Below are positions 51,726 through 61,449 of a stretch of DNA of 64,000 nucleotides, piece by piece. The translations under genes and the position numbers were made by a program. Source of the stretch: Spirosoma linguale DSM 74 (GTDB taxonomy: Bacteria; Bacteroidota; Bacteroidia; Cytophagales; Spirosomataceae); the NCBI GenBank assembly GCA_000024525.1, contig CP001769.1, positions 4,745,001 through 4,809,000 on the forward strand, written 5' to 3'. The first letter of the stretch is position 1. Each line of letters opens with the position of its first letter. The notes under the pieces were generated by a model. That model saw only the letters and a list, made by a program, of their open reading frames with translations, was not told the DNA's origin and did no database searches.

Positions 51726-54554
51726 TTAATCCTGTCCAGCTACCGGAGCCACGGTCGACTGGTTGCTCGAACCTGTGGTGTACAGCTGATTGAACAGGAG
51801 TTTGAACGTACCATGCGATTGCGCCCGGAAGGTAATCTCAGGCCCGAACGCATATAACTTACCGGCACCAACGGGTGCTTCGAAAGCCGCTACACCACCC
51901 TGTAAATACGACTGCCCCCATGCCCAGCCACTCCGGAGTGGCTTGCTGCTGTCGAACCAGGCCAGTGGTTTCACTAGCCCTTTGGCAATGGCATCGGGCG
52001 CAATTTTGAATACCGGGCTGGCATCGAAATACACGTCGCTCTGGTTCGACATACCCCAGGTAGCGTGTTGGGTCGAATCCAGACTCACGCGCAGTACACT
52101 ACCGGGAATGTAGTATTTCTCACCGGGCAAAGGCCGTTCGGCCCCGCTGGTCGTCATTTCCGTCAGGGCGTTTTTCACCGGTAAGCCCAGATGATACGCC
52201 AGGTTGGTGCTGCTGCCAATGGTCACTACCGTTCCGCCCGCTTCCAGGAACGATTTCAGCTGAGGTACCGACTTGGCTGCCGTGATCTTACCCAACCACG
52301 GACGGAATTCGGCGGGCGTATTTTCCACTTTCGCTTCGGAACCCATCAGGCTGAAAATATCCTCCTCTTTACCGCCAACGGGCGGAATGGCGCGGGTAAC
52401 GAAAACGATGACGTCGAACTTCTTCCGTAAATCACCGGCATCGATGTCATTCGGATAGACAACTTTCATCGGGAAATGGTACTGCTCCATCATCCAGCGA
52501 ATCCAGCCCGACGGCATCGAGCCCCCGTAGGTATCCCAAAGGGCAATGCGCATGGGGGCCACCTTAGTCATCGACCCGGCTGGACGCTTTGCCAGACCCG
52601 TCACCAGGATGCCAAGGTCTTTTGCCGATTTGTCTAATAAAGATTTTGCCTTCGCCGATGCAGGCACATAGAAAGCACCAGCCTCAACGGTGGCTTTCTC
52701 ACCAACGCCGTTCGGAAGCCGATACACTTCAACGCCCGAAGCCAAAAGGTCATTGACCGCAATGAAGGAGTTGTTCGATTTGGCACTCAATATATAACCG
52801 GCACCCGACGCGCCCGCAATAGCTCCTTCCGGCGACTGTAGTTCACCATACGGCAGCTTCTTGAAAGGCCCATCGAAGCCATCCAGGATACGATCAAATT
52901 TAACGTTCATCAGGTAAGCCAATGTCCAGCCAGCGGCATCGTAGGGTCGAACCGGCGGGCCACCGGGATACTGGAAATCATTGGGGTGATCCTGCGGCTC
53001 AAACATATCCAGTAGGTGCGGCCGGAACGCCTGATCGGTTTTCACGACATACGATCCCGCCGGGTACTTTTTACCCGCTACAGTGAAGTCGGACGTTGCT
53101 TCCTGAATCTGAATACCGGTACGAATCAGGGCGTTGATGAACTTAACCGCCGTAGCAAAATCAGGCTGACTTTTAGGGATAATATACCCACGAGGATCGC
53201 GCAGAACGGGCGCTTTCATGATGGTATCATAATATTTCATGGGCATCCCCCCTCCTCTCGGAATCATGCCATACTGCGCCAGAGCCGCGCTGGACGGCGG
53301 AACCACCTTTTTGGGGTCCTTGTTGTAAGCCTCTTCAATGGCGTCGATCCGCTTTGGCGAGAGCGCCCAGTAATCGCTGCTCCCCCGCTCAATGGAATTT
53401 TTACCCATGCGGTAAATATTGTACAACAGATGATCCGACTGACGGGCGGCATAATCGAGCACGGCATAGTTCAGCGATACGGAATAGTCAATCGACTGTC
53501 TGAAGTACCACTTTTGTGGCGTGACCGGGAAAGGTGTGTTTCCATTTGGAATCAGGCGTTTGGGCACGAGAGGCACATCTTCGGGCGTTGGACCGCCGAT
53601 GATTTCGGTAAGCAGGCCGATCATGTTGTGGAAGTGCGTGGTGGTACGCAGCCCGCCGTTATACCAGGTCGAGAAAACGGAGCCGCCCAGGCGGGTGAAG
53701 CCGGGTTTGTTTTCCGAATTCAGGCGGTTGATCATGGCGGCACCCAGCGCGTCGATACCCGTTACCATCATGGGGTCGAACACGTAGTTGAACGGATCGC
53801 GGTACGGTGGCCCCGCCAGCACCGATCCCGCCGGGCCGCGCTGGTGGTGGTTGTACATGATCTGCGGAATCCAGTCGACGAACAGCTGCCGGGCAATATT
53901 CTGCGTTTCCTTCATGTTCAGCATGAAGAAATCGCGGTTGTTGTCGTGCCCGATGTATTTCTGGTACAAACGGGGAACGTTGTCCAGCGACCGCTTTTCG
54001 GGGGTGGCTTCGCGCATATACCAGTTCGTTACCAGTTCCTGCCCATCGGGATTGGCGTGGGTGAGCAGAATAACGTCCTTATCCAGGATACGCATTGTTT
54101 CGGGGTCTTTCCGGCTTACCAGCTGCCAGATCGTTTCGATGAGCTGGTGCGTACCCACCGTTTCAGTGGCATGAATACCGCCATCAATCCAGACAATCGC
54201 CTTGCCTTCATCGGCCAGCGCATGAGCCTGCTGGTCGGTGAGGTTTTCGGCTCGCGCCAGCTTTTGGGAAATTTCCTGATAGTGGCTTAACTTCTTGAGG
54301 TTCTCCGGCGACGACACGATCAGCATATACTGGTGGCGACCTTCTTCGGTCATCCCAATATCGACGAGTTTGGCCCGGTCCGACGTAGCGGCTATTTTTT
54401 TGAAATAAGCCTCCGTTTGCGTGTAAGTAGCGAGCTGATAGTTGTCGCCGATGTTAAAGCCAAAATGCTCTTTTGGCGACGGAATCGTTTGTGCCCTGGC
54501 TGTCGTCAGACTCAGCAACAGGACAAGAAAGAGTGTGCTGGATAAAAAACGCAT
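51726..54554 (-). CDS. Secreted M14-family zinc carboxypeptidase-like protein
   Basis: A 942-residue exported protein with Sec signal FLSSTLFLVLLLSLTTARAQ. The N-terminal half is an M14 peptidase domain: the zinc motif HxxE is HATE (H128, E131) in DGGIHATETVGTH, followed by a region including NHHQRGPAG, a candidate for the third zinc ligand. Later, LTEIIGG may hold the catalytic Glu. The C-terminal half (from about 560) is a large domain of unknown role, seen in other long M14 proteins of Bacteroidota. It may trim peptides outside the cytoplasm. The preceding region carries GGTTATTGAG-type repeats. Confidence 0.87.
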   Translation of the reverse strand: MRFLSSTLFLVLLLSLTTARAQTIPSPKEHFGFNIGDNYQLATYTQTEAYFKKIAATSDRAKLVDIGMTEEGRHQYMLIVSSPENLKKLSHYQEISQKLARAENLTDQQAHALADEGKAIVWIDGGIHATETVGTHQLIETIWQLVSRKDPETMRILDKDVILLTHANPDGQELVTNWYMREATPEKRSLDNVPRLYQKYIGHDNNRDFFMLNMKETQNIARQLFVDWIPQIMYNHHQRGPAGSVLAGPPYRDPFNYVFDPMMVTGIDALGAAMINRLNSENKPGFTRLGGSVFSTWYNGGLRTTTHFHNMIGLLTEIIGGPTPEDVPLVPKRLIPNGNTPFPVTPQKWYFRQSIDYSVSLNYAVLDYAARQSDHLLYNIYRMGKNSIERGSSDYWALSPKRIDAIEEAYNKDPKKVVPPSSAALAQYGMIPRGGGMPMKYYDTIMKAPVLRDPRGYIIPKSQPDFATAVKFINALIRTGIQIQEATSDFTVAGKKYPAGSYVVKTDQAFRPHLLDMFEPQDHPNDFQYPGGPPVRPYDAAGWTLAYLMNVKFDRILDGFDGPFKKLPYGELQSPEGAIAGASGAGYILSAKSNNSFIAVNDLLASGVEVYRLPNGVGEKATVEAGAFYVPASAKAKSLLDKSAKDLGILVTGLAKRPAGSMTKVAPMRIALWDTYGGSMPSGWIRWMMEQYHFPMKVVYPNDIDAGDLRKKFDVIVFVTRAIPPVGGKEEDIFSLMGSEAKVENTPAEFRPWLGKITAAKSVPQLKSFLEAGGTVVTIGSSTNLAYHLGLPVKNALTEMTTSGAERPLPGEKYYIPGSVLRVSLDSTQHATWGMSNQSDVYFDASPVFKIAPDAIAKGLVKPLAWFDSSKPLRSGWAWGQSYLQGGVAAFEAPVGAGKLYAFGPEITFRAQSHGTFKLLFNQLYTTGSSNQSTVAPVAGQD

Positions 54555-54615
54555 TGGTTTGGGTTAGTGGTTATTGAGTTATTGGTGTAGTGAGTGGAGT
54601 GGTTAATTGGTGGAG

Positions 54616-54690
54616 TAGTGTAGTAGGTGAACGTGAGTGGAGTAGTCAAGTACTGGTCTATTACTCCACTCACGTTCACCTACTACACTA
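54616..54690. repeat. Inverted repeat reaching into the end of the 54688 gene
   Basis: TAGTGTAGTAGGTGAACGTG (from 54616) pairs with CACGTTCACCTACTACACTA (ending 54690). The stem is about 30 bp, extending inward with GGAGTAGT/ATTACTCC. The TAG stop of the minus-strand gene at 54688 is inside the right arm. The repeat region also contains GGTTATTGAGTTATT units at 54569-54583. Confidence 0.85.
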
Positions 54691-55314
54691 TTTCCTTCGG
54701 AAGCGAACGCCTACGCGGCAATCGCCTACTTCGCCACGGGCTTCGTCGCAGACGTTTTCCTGATAACCGGCAATCTGACGCCCATCGGCCAGATTCAGAA
54801 TGAACTTGAAGATGAAGTAGTCATTCTGGGCAACGGTCGTCAGGGTCGTTTTGGTGAAAGCCGCCATCTGAGCCGCCGTTACGGTGAACGTTTTAGGGAA
54901 CTGCGTTACCGTTTCGTACAGTTTATCGTTCGTTCCTACGCGGCTCGGTAATGGAAACTGGGTTACGCTGGGGTAAAGTCCACCCGGCTGAGACACCACG
55001 ATTGGGTAAGCCGGGTTACCCGTAGCGGGTGCTTTGACAAAGCCCAGGTATACATCGATGGACTTCACCTCCGCTTTTCCGAAACCTTCCCAGGTCAGCG
55101 TATATTCAAACACCTGGCTCCCAAGATCGGCCGCACTCAGGTCAAAAAAGGACGTGTTGGATGTAGCAATAGTTGGCAGGGCCGACTTGCCGGTGTTAAC
55201 GGCTACCAGCGGAACGGCGGTATAGGCCCAGTTTTCCCAAACATACTCTTCTGTCTTACAGGAATCCAGGGCGACCAGCAGAAGGAGCGAAAAATATAAT
55301 ATGATCTTTTTCAT
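54688..55314 (-). CDS. SusCD-associated surface lipoprotein, unknown
   Basis: A 208-residue protein with signal KKIILYFSLLLLVALDSC (lipid-anchor Cys about residue 19). After it come LPTIATSNTSFFDLSAADLG and YTLTWEGFGKAEVKSIDVY, features of beta-sandwich proteins encoded beside SusCD pairs (SusE/F-like role). It is the last gene of the 60203 to 54688 operon, 12 bases after the SusD stop. It probably helps bind the same ligand on the cell surface. No specific family is recognised. Confidence 0.78.
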   Translation of the reverse strand: MKKIILYFSLLLLVALDSCKTEEYVWENWAYTAVPLVAVNTGKSALPTIATSNTSFFDLSAADLGSQVFEYTLTWEGFGKAEVKSIDVYLGFVKAPATGNPAYPIVVSQPGGLYPSVTQFPLPSRVGTNDKLYETVTQFPKTFTVTAAQMAAFTKTTLTTVAQNDYFIFKFILNLADGRQIAGYQENVCDEARGEVGDCRVGVRFRRK

Positions 55315-55326
55315 GGTTGCGTCGGT

Positions 55327-56925
55327 TTACTTGTCCCAGAAAACGGGGGTTGTTTGCTGAGCGGTTTGAAGCTGGTCGGCTTTATCTGAAATAGTTGCGT
55401 TGGTCGACAGTTCTGTGATGGAATAGGTCAGCCGGAGTGGGAACACGTTCAGCGGAGCAATCGGAGCCGGTAATACCGGAAGTCCGGTTCTCCGGTAATC
55501 ATTATACGCTTCCATGCCATTTCCGTAGAGGGCGATGTATTTCTGCGTCATGACGGCGTTCAGTTTTCCGGCCGCATCAGCCGCATCGTACTGCGCCGTG
55601 CGATTGGCCACAAAAGCGGTAATAGTAGCGGCAGGCAATACAGGTGCCGAATTACCTGATGTGGTCGAGATTGTGTTGACACTATTTAGCTGGGCCGTAA
55701 TGCCATCCTGAAACAATTGTTTTGGATCACCGGTCGTGCCCATTGTCAAGGCTGCTTCGGCCAGAATGAACTTCACCATGGCATTGGTAATGAACGGAAA
55801 AACGCCCGAACCCGCGCCATCGGAGTTCGTCACAACCTTTGGTGCCGACGTTGCGCCCGAGTTAGTCACGAAAACATTGGTTGCCGGAATATTATTGATC
55901 GGGCAGTTATCGTACAAACCACCCGCCGGATACACGCCCACGGTTGCTTTCAACGCATTGTCATTGGGCGATGCAGTGGCATCGCCGGTATAGCGGCCAA
56001 AATAGCCATTGCCCGTTGGCGTGAAGCCTACCGTATAGTTGGAGGTCTGTCGGTAAAAGTAGTACCGAATCCGGGGGTCGTCGGTGTTGAACAGCCGCTC
56101 AATGAATCCCTGGCTCATGTAGTAGCTCTTGCCTGCCTGGTATTCGGCCCGGTGCCAGGGGTGGCGGTTGGCCGGGGTTTCTGTCGTTCCGAATCGAAAA
56201 GCGAAATCCTGCGCATTGGTCGTAATGAGGGGCGCATTGCTGCTCAGCAAAGCTGCTATGCCCGCCTTTGCCTTATCCGGCTGCACCAGACGAATCTGGT
56301 TGAAGAGCTTTAGCTTCAGCGAATTACCCATCCGTATCCAGGCGGCTTTATCTCCTCTGTAGATAATGTCGGCGGTGGTTGGCTGGATGGCGAAGTTGCC
56401 TTTGGCAGCATCGGCCAGCCCTTCGTCGATCAATACAAAGAGCTTGTCGTAGATGGTGGCACCGCTCTCGAAGGCTGGGTCAGAAATGGTGTTCCCTTTT
56501 GCGGCATCCGTGTAGGGAATATCGCCCCACATATCCACCATGAGGCTGTAGATGTAGGCTTTTTGCAGTTTGGCAATGGCTACGTAATCCCAGCGTTGCA
56601 GGCGGGTGCCCTCCCGAATGATAATCTCAATATCATTCAGGGTTTGGGTATACAGGGCATTCCACGATTGCTGGTAATCGGTGCCATCCTGAAAATTGCG
56701 GCTGGTGGTACTCGAATACAAGTGCTGCATTACAATGGATGTGCCCTGGTTTACGTCGCGCAGGCTACCCGCCATCGAAACCTGCGTAGCGGGCAGAAGC
56801 AACTCCAGAACCGGAGTAACCGGGTTATTAGGGTCGGCGTTGATGTCAACGAATTTGTTGCATGACCAGCTGATAAACAACAGGCCCACCAAAGAAAGAC
56901 GTCGTATGGAAACTATAAATCGCAT
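55327..56925 (-). CDS. SusD/RagB-family nutrient-binding lipoprotein
   Basis: A 532-residue surface lipoprotein: signal LSLVGLLFISWSC, Cys about residue 22, then NKFVDINADPNNPVTPVLE. Helical-repeat blocks are LQKAYIYSLMVDMWGDIPY and YRGDKAAWIRMGNSLKLKL; the end is QQTTPVFWDK. It partners the SusC encoded upstream (56958). Its C-terminal part contains a long insertion rich in Asn, Thr and Gly (around GNGYFGRYTGDATASPNDNA), perhaps part of the ligand site. Ligand unknown. Confidence 0.93.
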   Translation of the reverse strand: MRFIVSIRRLSLVGLLFISWSCNKFVDINADPNNPVTPVLELLLPATQVSMAGSLRDVNQGTSIVMQHLYSSTTSRNFQDGTDYQQSWNALYTQTLNDIEIIIREGTRLQRWDYVAIAKLQKAYIYSLMVDMWGDIPYTDAAKGNTISDPAFESGATIYDKLFVLIDEGLADAAKGNFAIQPTTADIIYRGDKAAWIRMGNSLKLKLFNQIRLVQPDKAKAGIAALLSSNAPLITTNAQDFAFRFGTTETPANRHPWHRAEYQAGKSYYMSQGFIERLFNTDDPRIRYYFYRQTSNYTVGFTPTGNGYFGRYTGDATASPNDNALKATVGVYPAGGLYDNCPINNIPATNVFVTNSGATSAPKVVTNSDGAGSGVFPFITNAMVKFILAEAALTMGTTGDPKQLFQDGITAQLNSVNTISTTSGNSAPVLPAATITAFVANRTAQYDAADAAGKLNAVMTQKYIALYGNGMEAYNDYRRTGLPVLPAPIAPLNVFPLRLTYSITELSTNATISDKADQLQTAQQTTPVFWDK

Positions 56926-56957
56926 AGTTGGTATTCGAATGGGATTGATGAATAAAA

Positions 56958-59900
56958 TCAGAAGCTGAACCGCAGGTTGACACCCAGTCGGCGGGTTGTC
57001 GGTATACCGATGAAATCGAAGCCCTGTGAATTACCGGCACCTAATGAGCTAACCTCGGGATCAAAATTCAGGTACTTGGGAAAGTTGGGAGCCAGGTACC
57101 ATAGGTTGCGCCCACTGACGGATAGGAACGCCCCGCCAAAGGGTGTTTTCGCCAGCCATTTTTTCGGAAACTGGTAGCCCAGCGATACTTCACGAAGCCG
57201 GAAAATGGTGGCGTCGAAAATATTCGTTTCGCCCGCGCCACCCGGTCCAAAGCCGCCCGTGAAATAGTAATCAGCTACGGCAATACCAATGTTGTTCGGA
57301 ATCTTTTTGCCTTCGCCATCCAGCAGGGGTTTCAGCGTGTTCACATCGCCCAGCACACCCGGTCCCACCAGAATGGCCTCCCGCTCTTCGGTGTCTTTGG
57401 TTGCACCCCGGCTTAGCAGTTCGTAAGCCGTAAAGGAGTACATGTCGCCCCCTTTCTTCCAGTCGAACAACGCGCTCAGCGTAAGCCCTTTATAACTAAA
57501 GGTATTGGTTACGCCCAGAATAAAATCGGGGTTTGGATTACCGATAGCGGCCGTTTTACCGCTCAGGATCGGCTTTCCCGTGTTGGGATTGACCAGGATA
57601 TTGCCCACCTCATCTCTGGCATACGTCGACCCGCGAATCTGTCCGTAGGGCTGACCGGCAATGTGTACACTACCTAGGTCCGAGAAACCACCGTAGGGCA
57701 GTTCTTTCAGGGAACCTATGTCCAGTACAATGTTGCGGTTCATGGTGAAGGCCGATGAGATATCCCAGCTAAACCCGTTCTTGAGTTTTACGGGCGTTGC
57801 CGTCAGACCAATCTCGATGCCTTCGTTAGACGAACGCCCCAGATTAATTACCCGCTGCGTGTACCCCGACGAGGGTGTGGCGTTGACCGTAAAAATCTGC
57901 GACGTACTGATCTTGTTATAGTACGTGATGTCCAGGCCTATCCGGTTATTGAAAAACTGTAACTCCGTACCCACCTCAAGCTCGGTAATGAACTCGGGCT
58001 TCAACTCTGAATTGGCCAGCAAGTCTGATTCGGACAGCGTACTTTGGCCGCTGAACGGCGATGAGATAGATCCCGTGCCCGACCCAACGCCCAGAACAGG
58101 GTTGGCGATGTACACCGTTTGCGTCTGGTAAGGCGTTGCTTCGTTACCTACGCGGGTGTAGCCAGCCCGAAGCTTACCAAACGAAAGAACGTTTTTAGGC
58201 AGTTTCAACGCTTCGGTAAAGATCAGGGAGGCACTGGCCCCGCCATACAGGTAGCTTCGGTTGCTGGCGGGCAGTGTAGACGATACGTCGTTACGGGCTA
58301 CGAGGTTTAAAAACGCGTAGTTTTTGTAGTCCAGCGAAATATCGGTGAAGAATGCAAAGTATCGCTGTTTGAAATTATTGCGGTTATTGGGCAACACGCG
58401 GGGAATGGTCACGCTGGTGTTGTTCAGCGAGTTGATACCCCGAAAAATGATCCCGTCGCCAAACACAACCTGCCGCTCCGTTACGCGCTGGTTAACGTTG
58501 TTTCCCAGAATTACTTTCAGGCCAATGTTTTCCGAAAGCGGTTTAGTTGCCGTTACGAGCAGGGTGTTGTCCAGTTCCTGCCGATAGATATTATCGTTCG
58601 TGATGTTGCCGTTCGGGAAGTAGTCCCCGCCTTTTCCATTGACGACCACACGCCGGTCGGTATACGCATTGAAGCCGACGGTATTCTGCACGTTCAGCCA
58701 GGGCAACGGATCGACCCCCAGCACGACATTACCGTAATAGCGATCAACCTTACTGATTGTCGGACTGTTTTTGACCGACCAGTAAGGGTTATCGGTACCG
58801 ACGCGGTCGTATACATTATTGCCGTTCAGCGGATTGGTGTTCGGGTAACCCGTCAGGTCGAAGCTGGTAGGCACAAACATCAGGATGTCCATAATGGAAC
58901 TGCCGCTGCCATTGGCCGCCGTCACCTGCGGAGATACCTGCTCGGTATTGACGTAGTTCAGGGCACCGCTCACGTAGAACTTATTATCCAGCTGGGCGTT
59001 ACCACCAATGTTGATACCGGTACGGGTGATCTGGTTCTCGGGCACTACACCCTGATTACCCGTGCGGGAAAGACCCACCGTAAAATTCCCCTTCGAGCCA
59101 CCTGTCGATACCGAGAGGGCGTTTTCAAAGACGTTTCCTGTCCGAAAGAAATTTTTGGCGTTGCCCTGCGAATACGACTGGTAAGGTACCTGAATGGGCG
59201 TTGTGCCATCGGCCTGATAAAACTGCGGAAATACCGTTGATGGATAGCGGTTATTCGTCGTGAGCGGGTGCGGAATGGTAGCCCGGGTGGGAATCAGGCT
59301 GGTATAGCCTGCGTACGGCGGTCCCCACGAGCCGAATACACCACTCCGATAATCGAAGTTCGTTCCCTGTCCATACTTGGTTTGGTAATCCGGCAAACCG
59401 GCCACCGTTTCTGTCGAGTAGCCGGAACTATACGTGATTTCAAGCCCTTTCCGGCTGGTGCTTTTACCGGCTTTTGTGGTCACGATGATGGCTCCGTTAG
59501 CCGCTCTGGAGCCGTAAAGGGCAGCCGCAGCGGCTCCTTTCAGCACCGTCATGGTAAGAATATTGTTCGGGTCCAGGTCAAAAGCCCGGTTGGTAACGGT
59601 CGACCCGCCAACAAATCCGTCCGTACTGCCGAAACTGGAATTATCAAAGGGAACCCCATCGACCACAAACAGTGGCTGGTTGTTATTGCCCAGCGACGAA
59701 TTTCCCCGAATAGTAATATTCGTTGCACCACCGGCCGCCCCCCCTGAACCCTGCACATTAACACCCGCGACTTTACCGGTAAGTGCCCGGAGTGGATCCG
59801 GTTCTGACCGCTGAGCCAGCTTGTTGGCATCCAGCGTTGATACCGAATAACCGAGCGCATTTTTATCCCGTTTGATACCCGCTGCGGTAACCACCACTTC

Positions 59901-60203
59901 ACTGAGCTGCTTGGTATCGGCAATGAGCGACACATCGATAACCTGCTGATTACCAACAACTATCTCTTGTAGTCGAAAGCCGACAGACGAGAAAACCAGC
60001 GTTGCTGCTTTATCGGGTACATTTATCTGATAAGTTCCCTGTGCGTCGGTTACTGTACCCGCTGTACCACCTTTCACCGTTACCGTGGTACCGGGTAGAG
60101 ATTCTTTCCCATTAGCATCGCTTACCTTACCACGCACAACGCGCTGCTGGGCAAAAGAAAGCAAAGGAAGTAAGAAGAGAAGTGCAAATAATCGTTCTTT
60201 CAT
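56958..60203 (-). CDS. SusC/RagA TonB-dependent receptor (no STN domain)
   Basis: A 1081-residue receptor: Sec signal KERLFALLFLLPLLSFAQ, then a carboxypeptidase-regulatory-like domain (VRGKVSDANGKESLPGTTVT), the SusC signature (LSEVVVTAAGIKRDKNALGY), the plug (LFVVDGVPFDNSSFGSTDGF and VLKGAAAAALYGSRAANGAI) and a barrel ending LGVNLRFSF. Like the 33305 receptor it lacks an STN domain. It begins a three-gene operon with SusD and a small lipoprotein. A 17-bp inverted repeat with 7-3-7 geometry lies 31-47 bases before its start and may regulate it. Ligand unknown. Confidence 0.95.
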   Translation of the reverse strand: MKERLFALLFLLPLLSFAQQRVVRGKVSDANGKESLPGTTVTVKGGTAGTVTDAQGTYQINVPDKAATLVFSSVGFRLQEIVVGNQQVIDVSLIADTKQLSEVVVTAAGIKRDKNALGYSVSTLDANKLAQRSEPDPLRALTGKVAGVNVQGSGGAAGGATNITIRGNSSLGNNNQPLFVVDGVPFDNSSFGSTDGFVGGSTVTNRAFDLDPNNILTMTVLKGAAAAALYGSRAANGAIIVTTKAGKSTSRKGLEITYSSGYSTETVAGLPDYQTKYGQGTNFDYRSGVFGSWGPPYAGYTSLIPTRATIPHPLTTNNRYPSTVFPQFYQADGTTPIQVPYQSYSQGNAKNFFRTGNVFENALSVSTGGSKGNFTVGLSRTGNQGVVPENQITRTGINIGGNAQLDNKFYVSGALNYVNTEQVSPQVTAANGSGSSIMDILMFVPTSFDLTGYPNTNPLNGNNVYDRVGTDNPYWSVKNSPTISKVDRYYGNVVLGVDPLPWLNVQNTVGFNAYTDRRVVVNGKGGDYFPNGNITNDNIYRQELDNTLLVTATKPLSENIGLKVILGNNVNQRVTERQVVFGDGIIFRGINSLNNTSVTIPRVLPNNRNNFKQRYFAFFTDISLDYKNYAFLNLVARNDVSSTLPASNRSYLYGGASASLIFTEALKLPKNVLSFGKLRAGYTRVGNEATPYQTQTVYIANPVLGVGSGTGSISSPFSGQSTLSESDLLANSELKPEFITELEVGTELQFFNNRIGLDITYYNKISTSQIFTVNATPSSGYTQRVINLGRSSNEGIEIGLTATPVKLKNGFSWDISSAFTMNRNIVLDIGSLKELPYGGFSDLGSVHIAGQPYGQIRGSTYARDEVGNILVNPNTGKPILSGKTAAIGNPNPDFILGVTNTFSYKGLTLSALFDWKKGGDMYSFTAYELLSRGATKDTEEREAILVGPGVLGDVNTLKPLLDGEGKKIPNNIGIAVADYYFTGGFGPGGAGETNIFDATIFRLREVSLGYQFPKKWLAKTPFGGAFLSVSGRNLWYLAPNFPKYLNFDPEVSSLGAGNSQGFDFIGIPTTRRLGVNLRFSF

Positions 60204-60233
60204 GCAATTAGCGATAGAGAGTTTATATAAGAA

Positions 60234-60250
60234 AATCTACAGCGTAGATT
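60234..60250. promoter_or_regulatory. Possible operator, AATCTAC-AGC-GTAGATT
   Basis: Seven-base perfect arms with a 3-base centre, 31-47 bases before the SusC start at 60203. The geometry is the same as the TetR operator candidate at 61464, but the sequence differs, so another regulator, or only RNA structure, is likely. Confidence 0.4.
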
Positions 60251-60589
60251 AAAAGACAATTATAAATTATAATATTTTACGAAGTATCATATATATAAAA
60301 TAAAATTCCTTCTAATGACTTTAATTAAATATATTATTCGTTCAATCATAGTTTATATAGTAATTTATACCATGTAAGGCCATCAGGTTGTATATAGGCA
60401 AACATGACTATCCTTACAGTCGGGTAGCAGTGAGGATCAATACGCGAGCGTATACAGAAAGAAGGGTTAATCTCAGTAAAATTATTTTAACTAATTCAGT
60501 GTATTTTATGAATATTTATAGATTCTATTCATTCGTTCTTATATTGCCTTCTCTAATAAATTTTTAGAAATTAGGTTGGTAGTATTCTT

Positions 60590-60626
60590 CACCGGCACTT
60601 CGAACTTCGAAAGCCGGTGATTTTTT
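60590..60626 (+). terminator. Plus-strand intrinsic terminator with no obvious upstream gene
   Basis: CACCGGC (60590-60596) pairs with GCCGGTG (60613-60619), followed by a run of six T. The loop also contains TTCGAACTTCGAA. No plus-strand gene lies upstream, so it may end a small RNA or block antisense transcription into the tetR gene. On the minus strand there is no T-run. Confidence 0.5.
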
Positions 60627-60664
60627 ATAGTGATCGGGGCATCAGTATGAACTTATAAGCCAGG

Positions 60665-61381
60665 TCAGAACGTATCTGTTTCGAGTGAGGAAAAGAGGAG
60701 ATGCTGAAGAAAACGCAGCAGACGCTCATCGTTTTCCGGCGTGGGCGTTTGGTTGGGTTGCGAACCAAAATCAGTTAACGACGGTAAATTCTGCATGAAA
60801 AATGCCTGATAATGGGCTGTTTCAATGATTGAACTAGCACGCGAGCGGGCAAACGGATAATCAGGACGGTACTCCAGAATAATACCGGCAATACGGCTGC
60901 ACAAATCTTTATATGGTTTGAAGAGTTGCTGTCGGTTATCCTCCGTAATGTGGCGTGTCAGATAGGCTTTGCTGGCTTCACGAATAACGATGCTGTGCAG
61001 GGCAACAATGTCCAGCTCGTCGGCAATGGGTTGCGAGCTGAACGAACTGATATCTTTAAGTAACAGCAACTTCAGCACCCGCTCCAGCTTCTCTCTGGGA
61101 TCAGGCAGATTGTTGGTCTGGAAAATAAGCTGGTATTCCAGCCATTGCCAATACCAGGCAACGACATAAACCAGCAAACGATGTTTATTTTCAAAATAGC
61201 GATAAATACTGGCTTCCTTTGTGTTGATGCGATCAGCTAACTTACGAAATGTCATTTCTTCGAAGCCAATATCTGACATCAAAAGGATACCTTGCCGAAC
61301 AATTCGCCGACCTAATTCCGAGCTTTCCGGATCACGCAGAAATAACTTCTCGTTCATCCGCACCAGTACAGTGTATTCCAT
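60665..61381 (-). CDS. TetR/AcrR-family repressor
   Basis: A 238-residue DNA-binding protein. The N-terminal helix-turn-helix FRKLADRINTKEASIYRYFE lies about residues 45-64, and the rest is the helical effector and dimer domain. The start at 61381 (MEYTVLVRMNEKLFLRDPE) could instead be the Met at residue 9. It is divergent from the efflux operon that begins at 61501. A 17-bp inverted repeat at 61464-61480, just after the operon's -7 box, is the obvious binding site. TetR proteins of efflux systems are released by the compounds exported; the inducer is unknown here. Confidence 0.88.
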   Translation of the reverse strand: MEYTVLVRMNEKLFLRDPESSELGRRIVRQGILLMSDIGFEEMTFRKLADRINTKEASIYRYFENKHRLLVYVVAWYWQWLEYQLIFQTNNLPDPREKLERVLKLLLLKDISSFSSQPIADELDIVALHSIVIREASKAYLTRHITEDNRQQLFKPYKDLCSRIAGIILEYRPDYPFARSRASSIIETAHYQAFFMQNLPSLTDFGSQPNQTPTPENDERLLRFLQHLLFSSLETDTF

Positions 61382-61449
61382 TTATTGAACGTAAGCACCG
61401 TCGATATAAAAAACGGTAAGCAAAGAAACGAACTTTCACAGATAAAAGT

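Larger units (their letters stand above)
60204..60664. other. AT-rich region, 461 bases, upstream of the third SusC
   Basis: It is poor in G and C and holds two short inverted repeats (60234-60250 and ATACGCGAGCGTAT at 60440-60453) and a plus-strand terminator-like hairpin at 60590-60626. No protein-coding gene is seen. Confidence 0.6.

Noticed and set aside
53016..54290. A 424-residue plus-strand open frame opposite the M14 gene
   Set aside because: It is the antisense shadow of a clear M14 peptidase; it has no start context, signal or domain of its own.
1361..54690. CRISPR arrays among the many repeats
   Set aside because: The repeats are palindromes or degenerate units, not regularly spaced identical repeats with unique spacers, and no cas gene is present.
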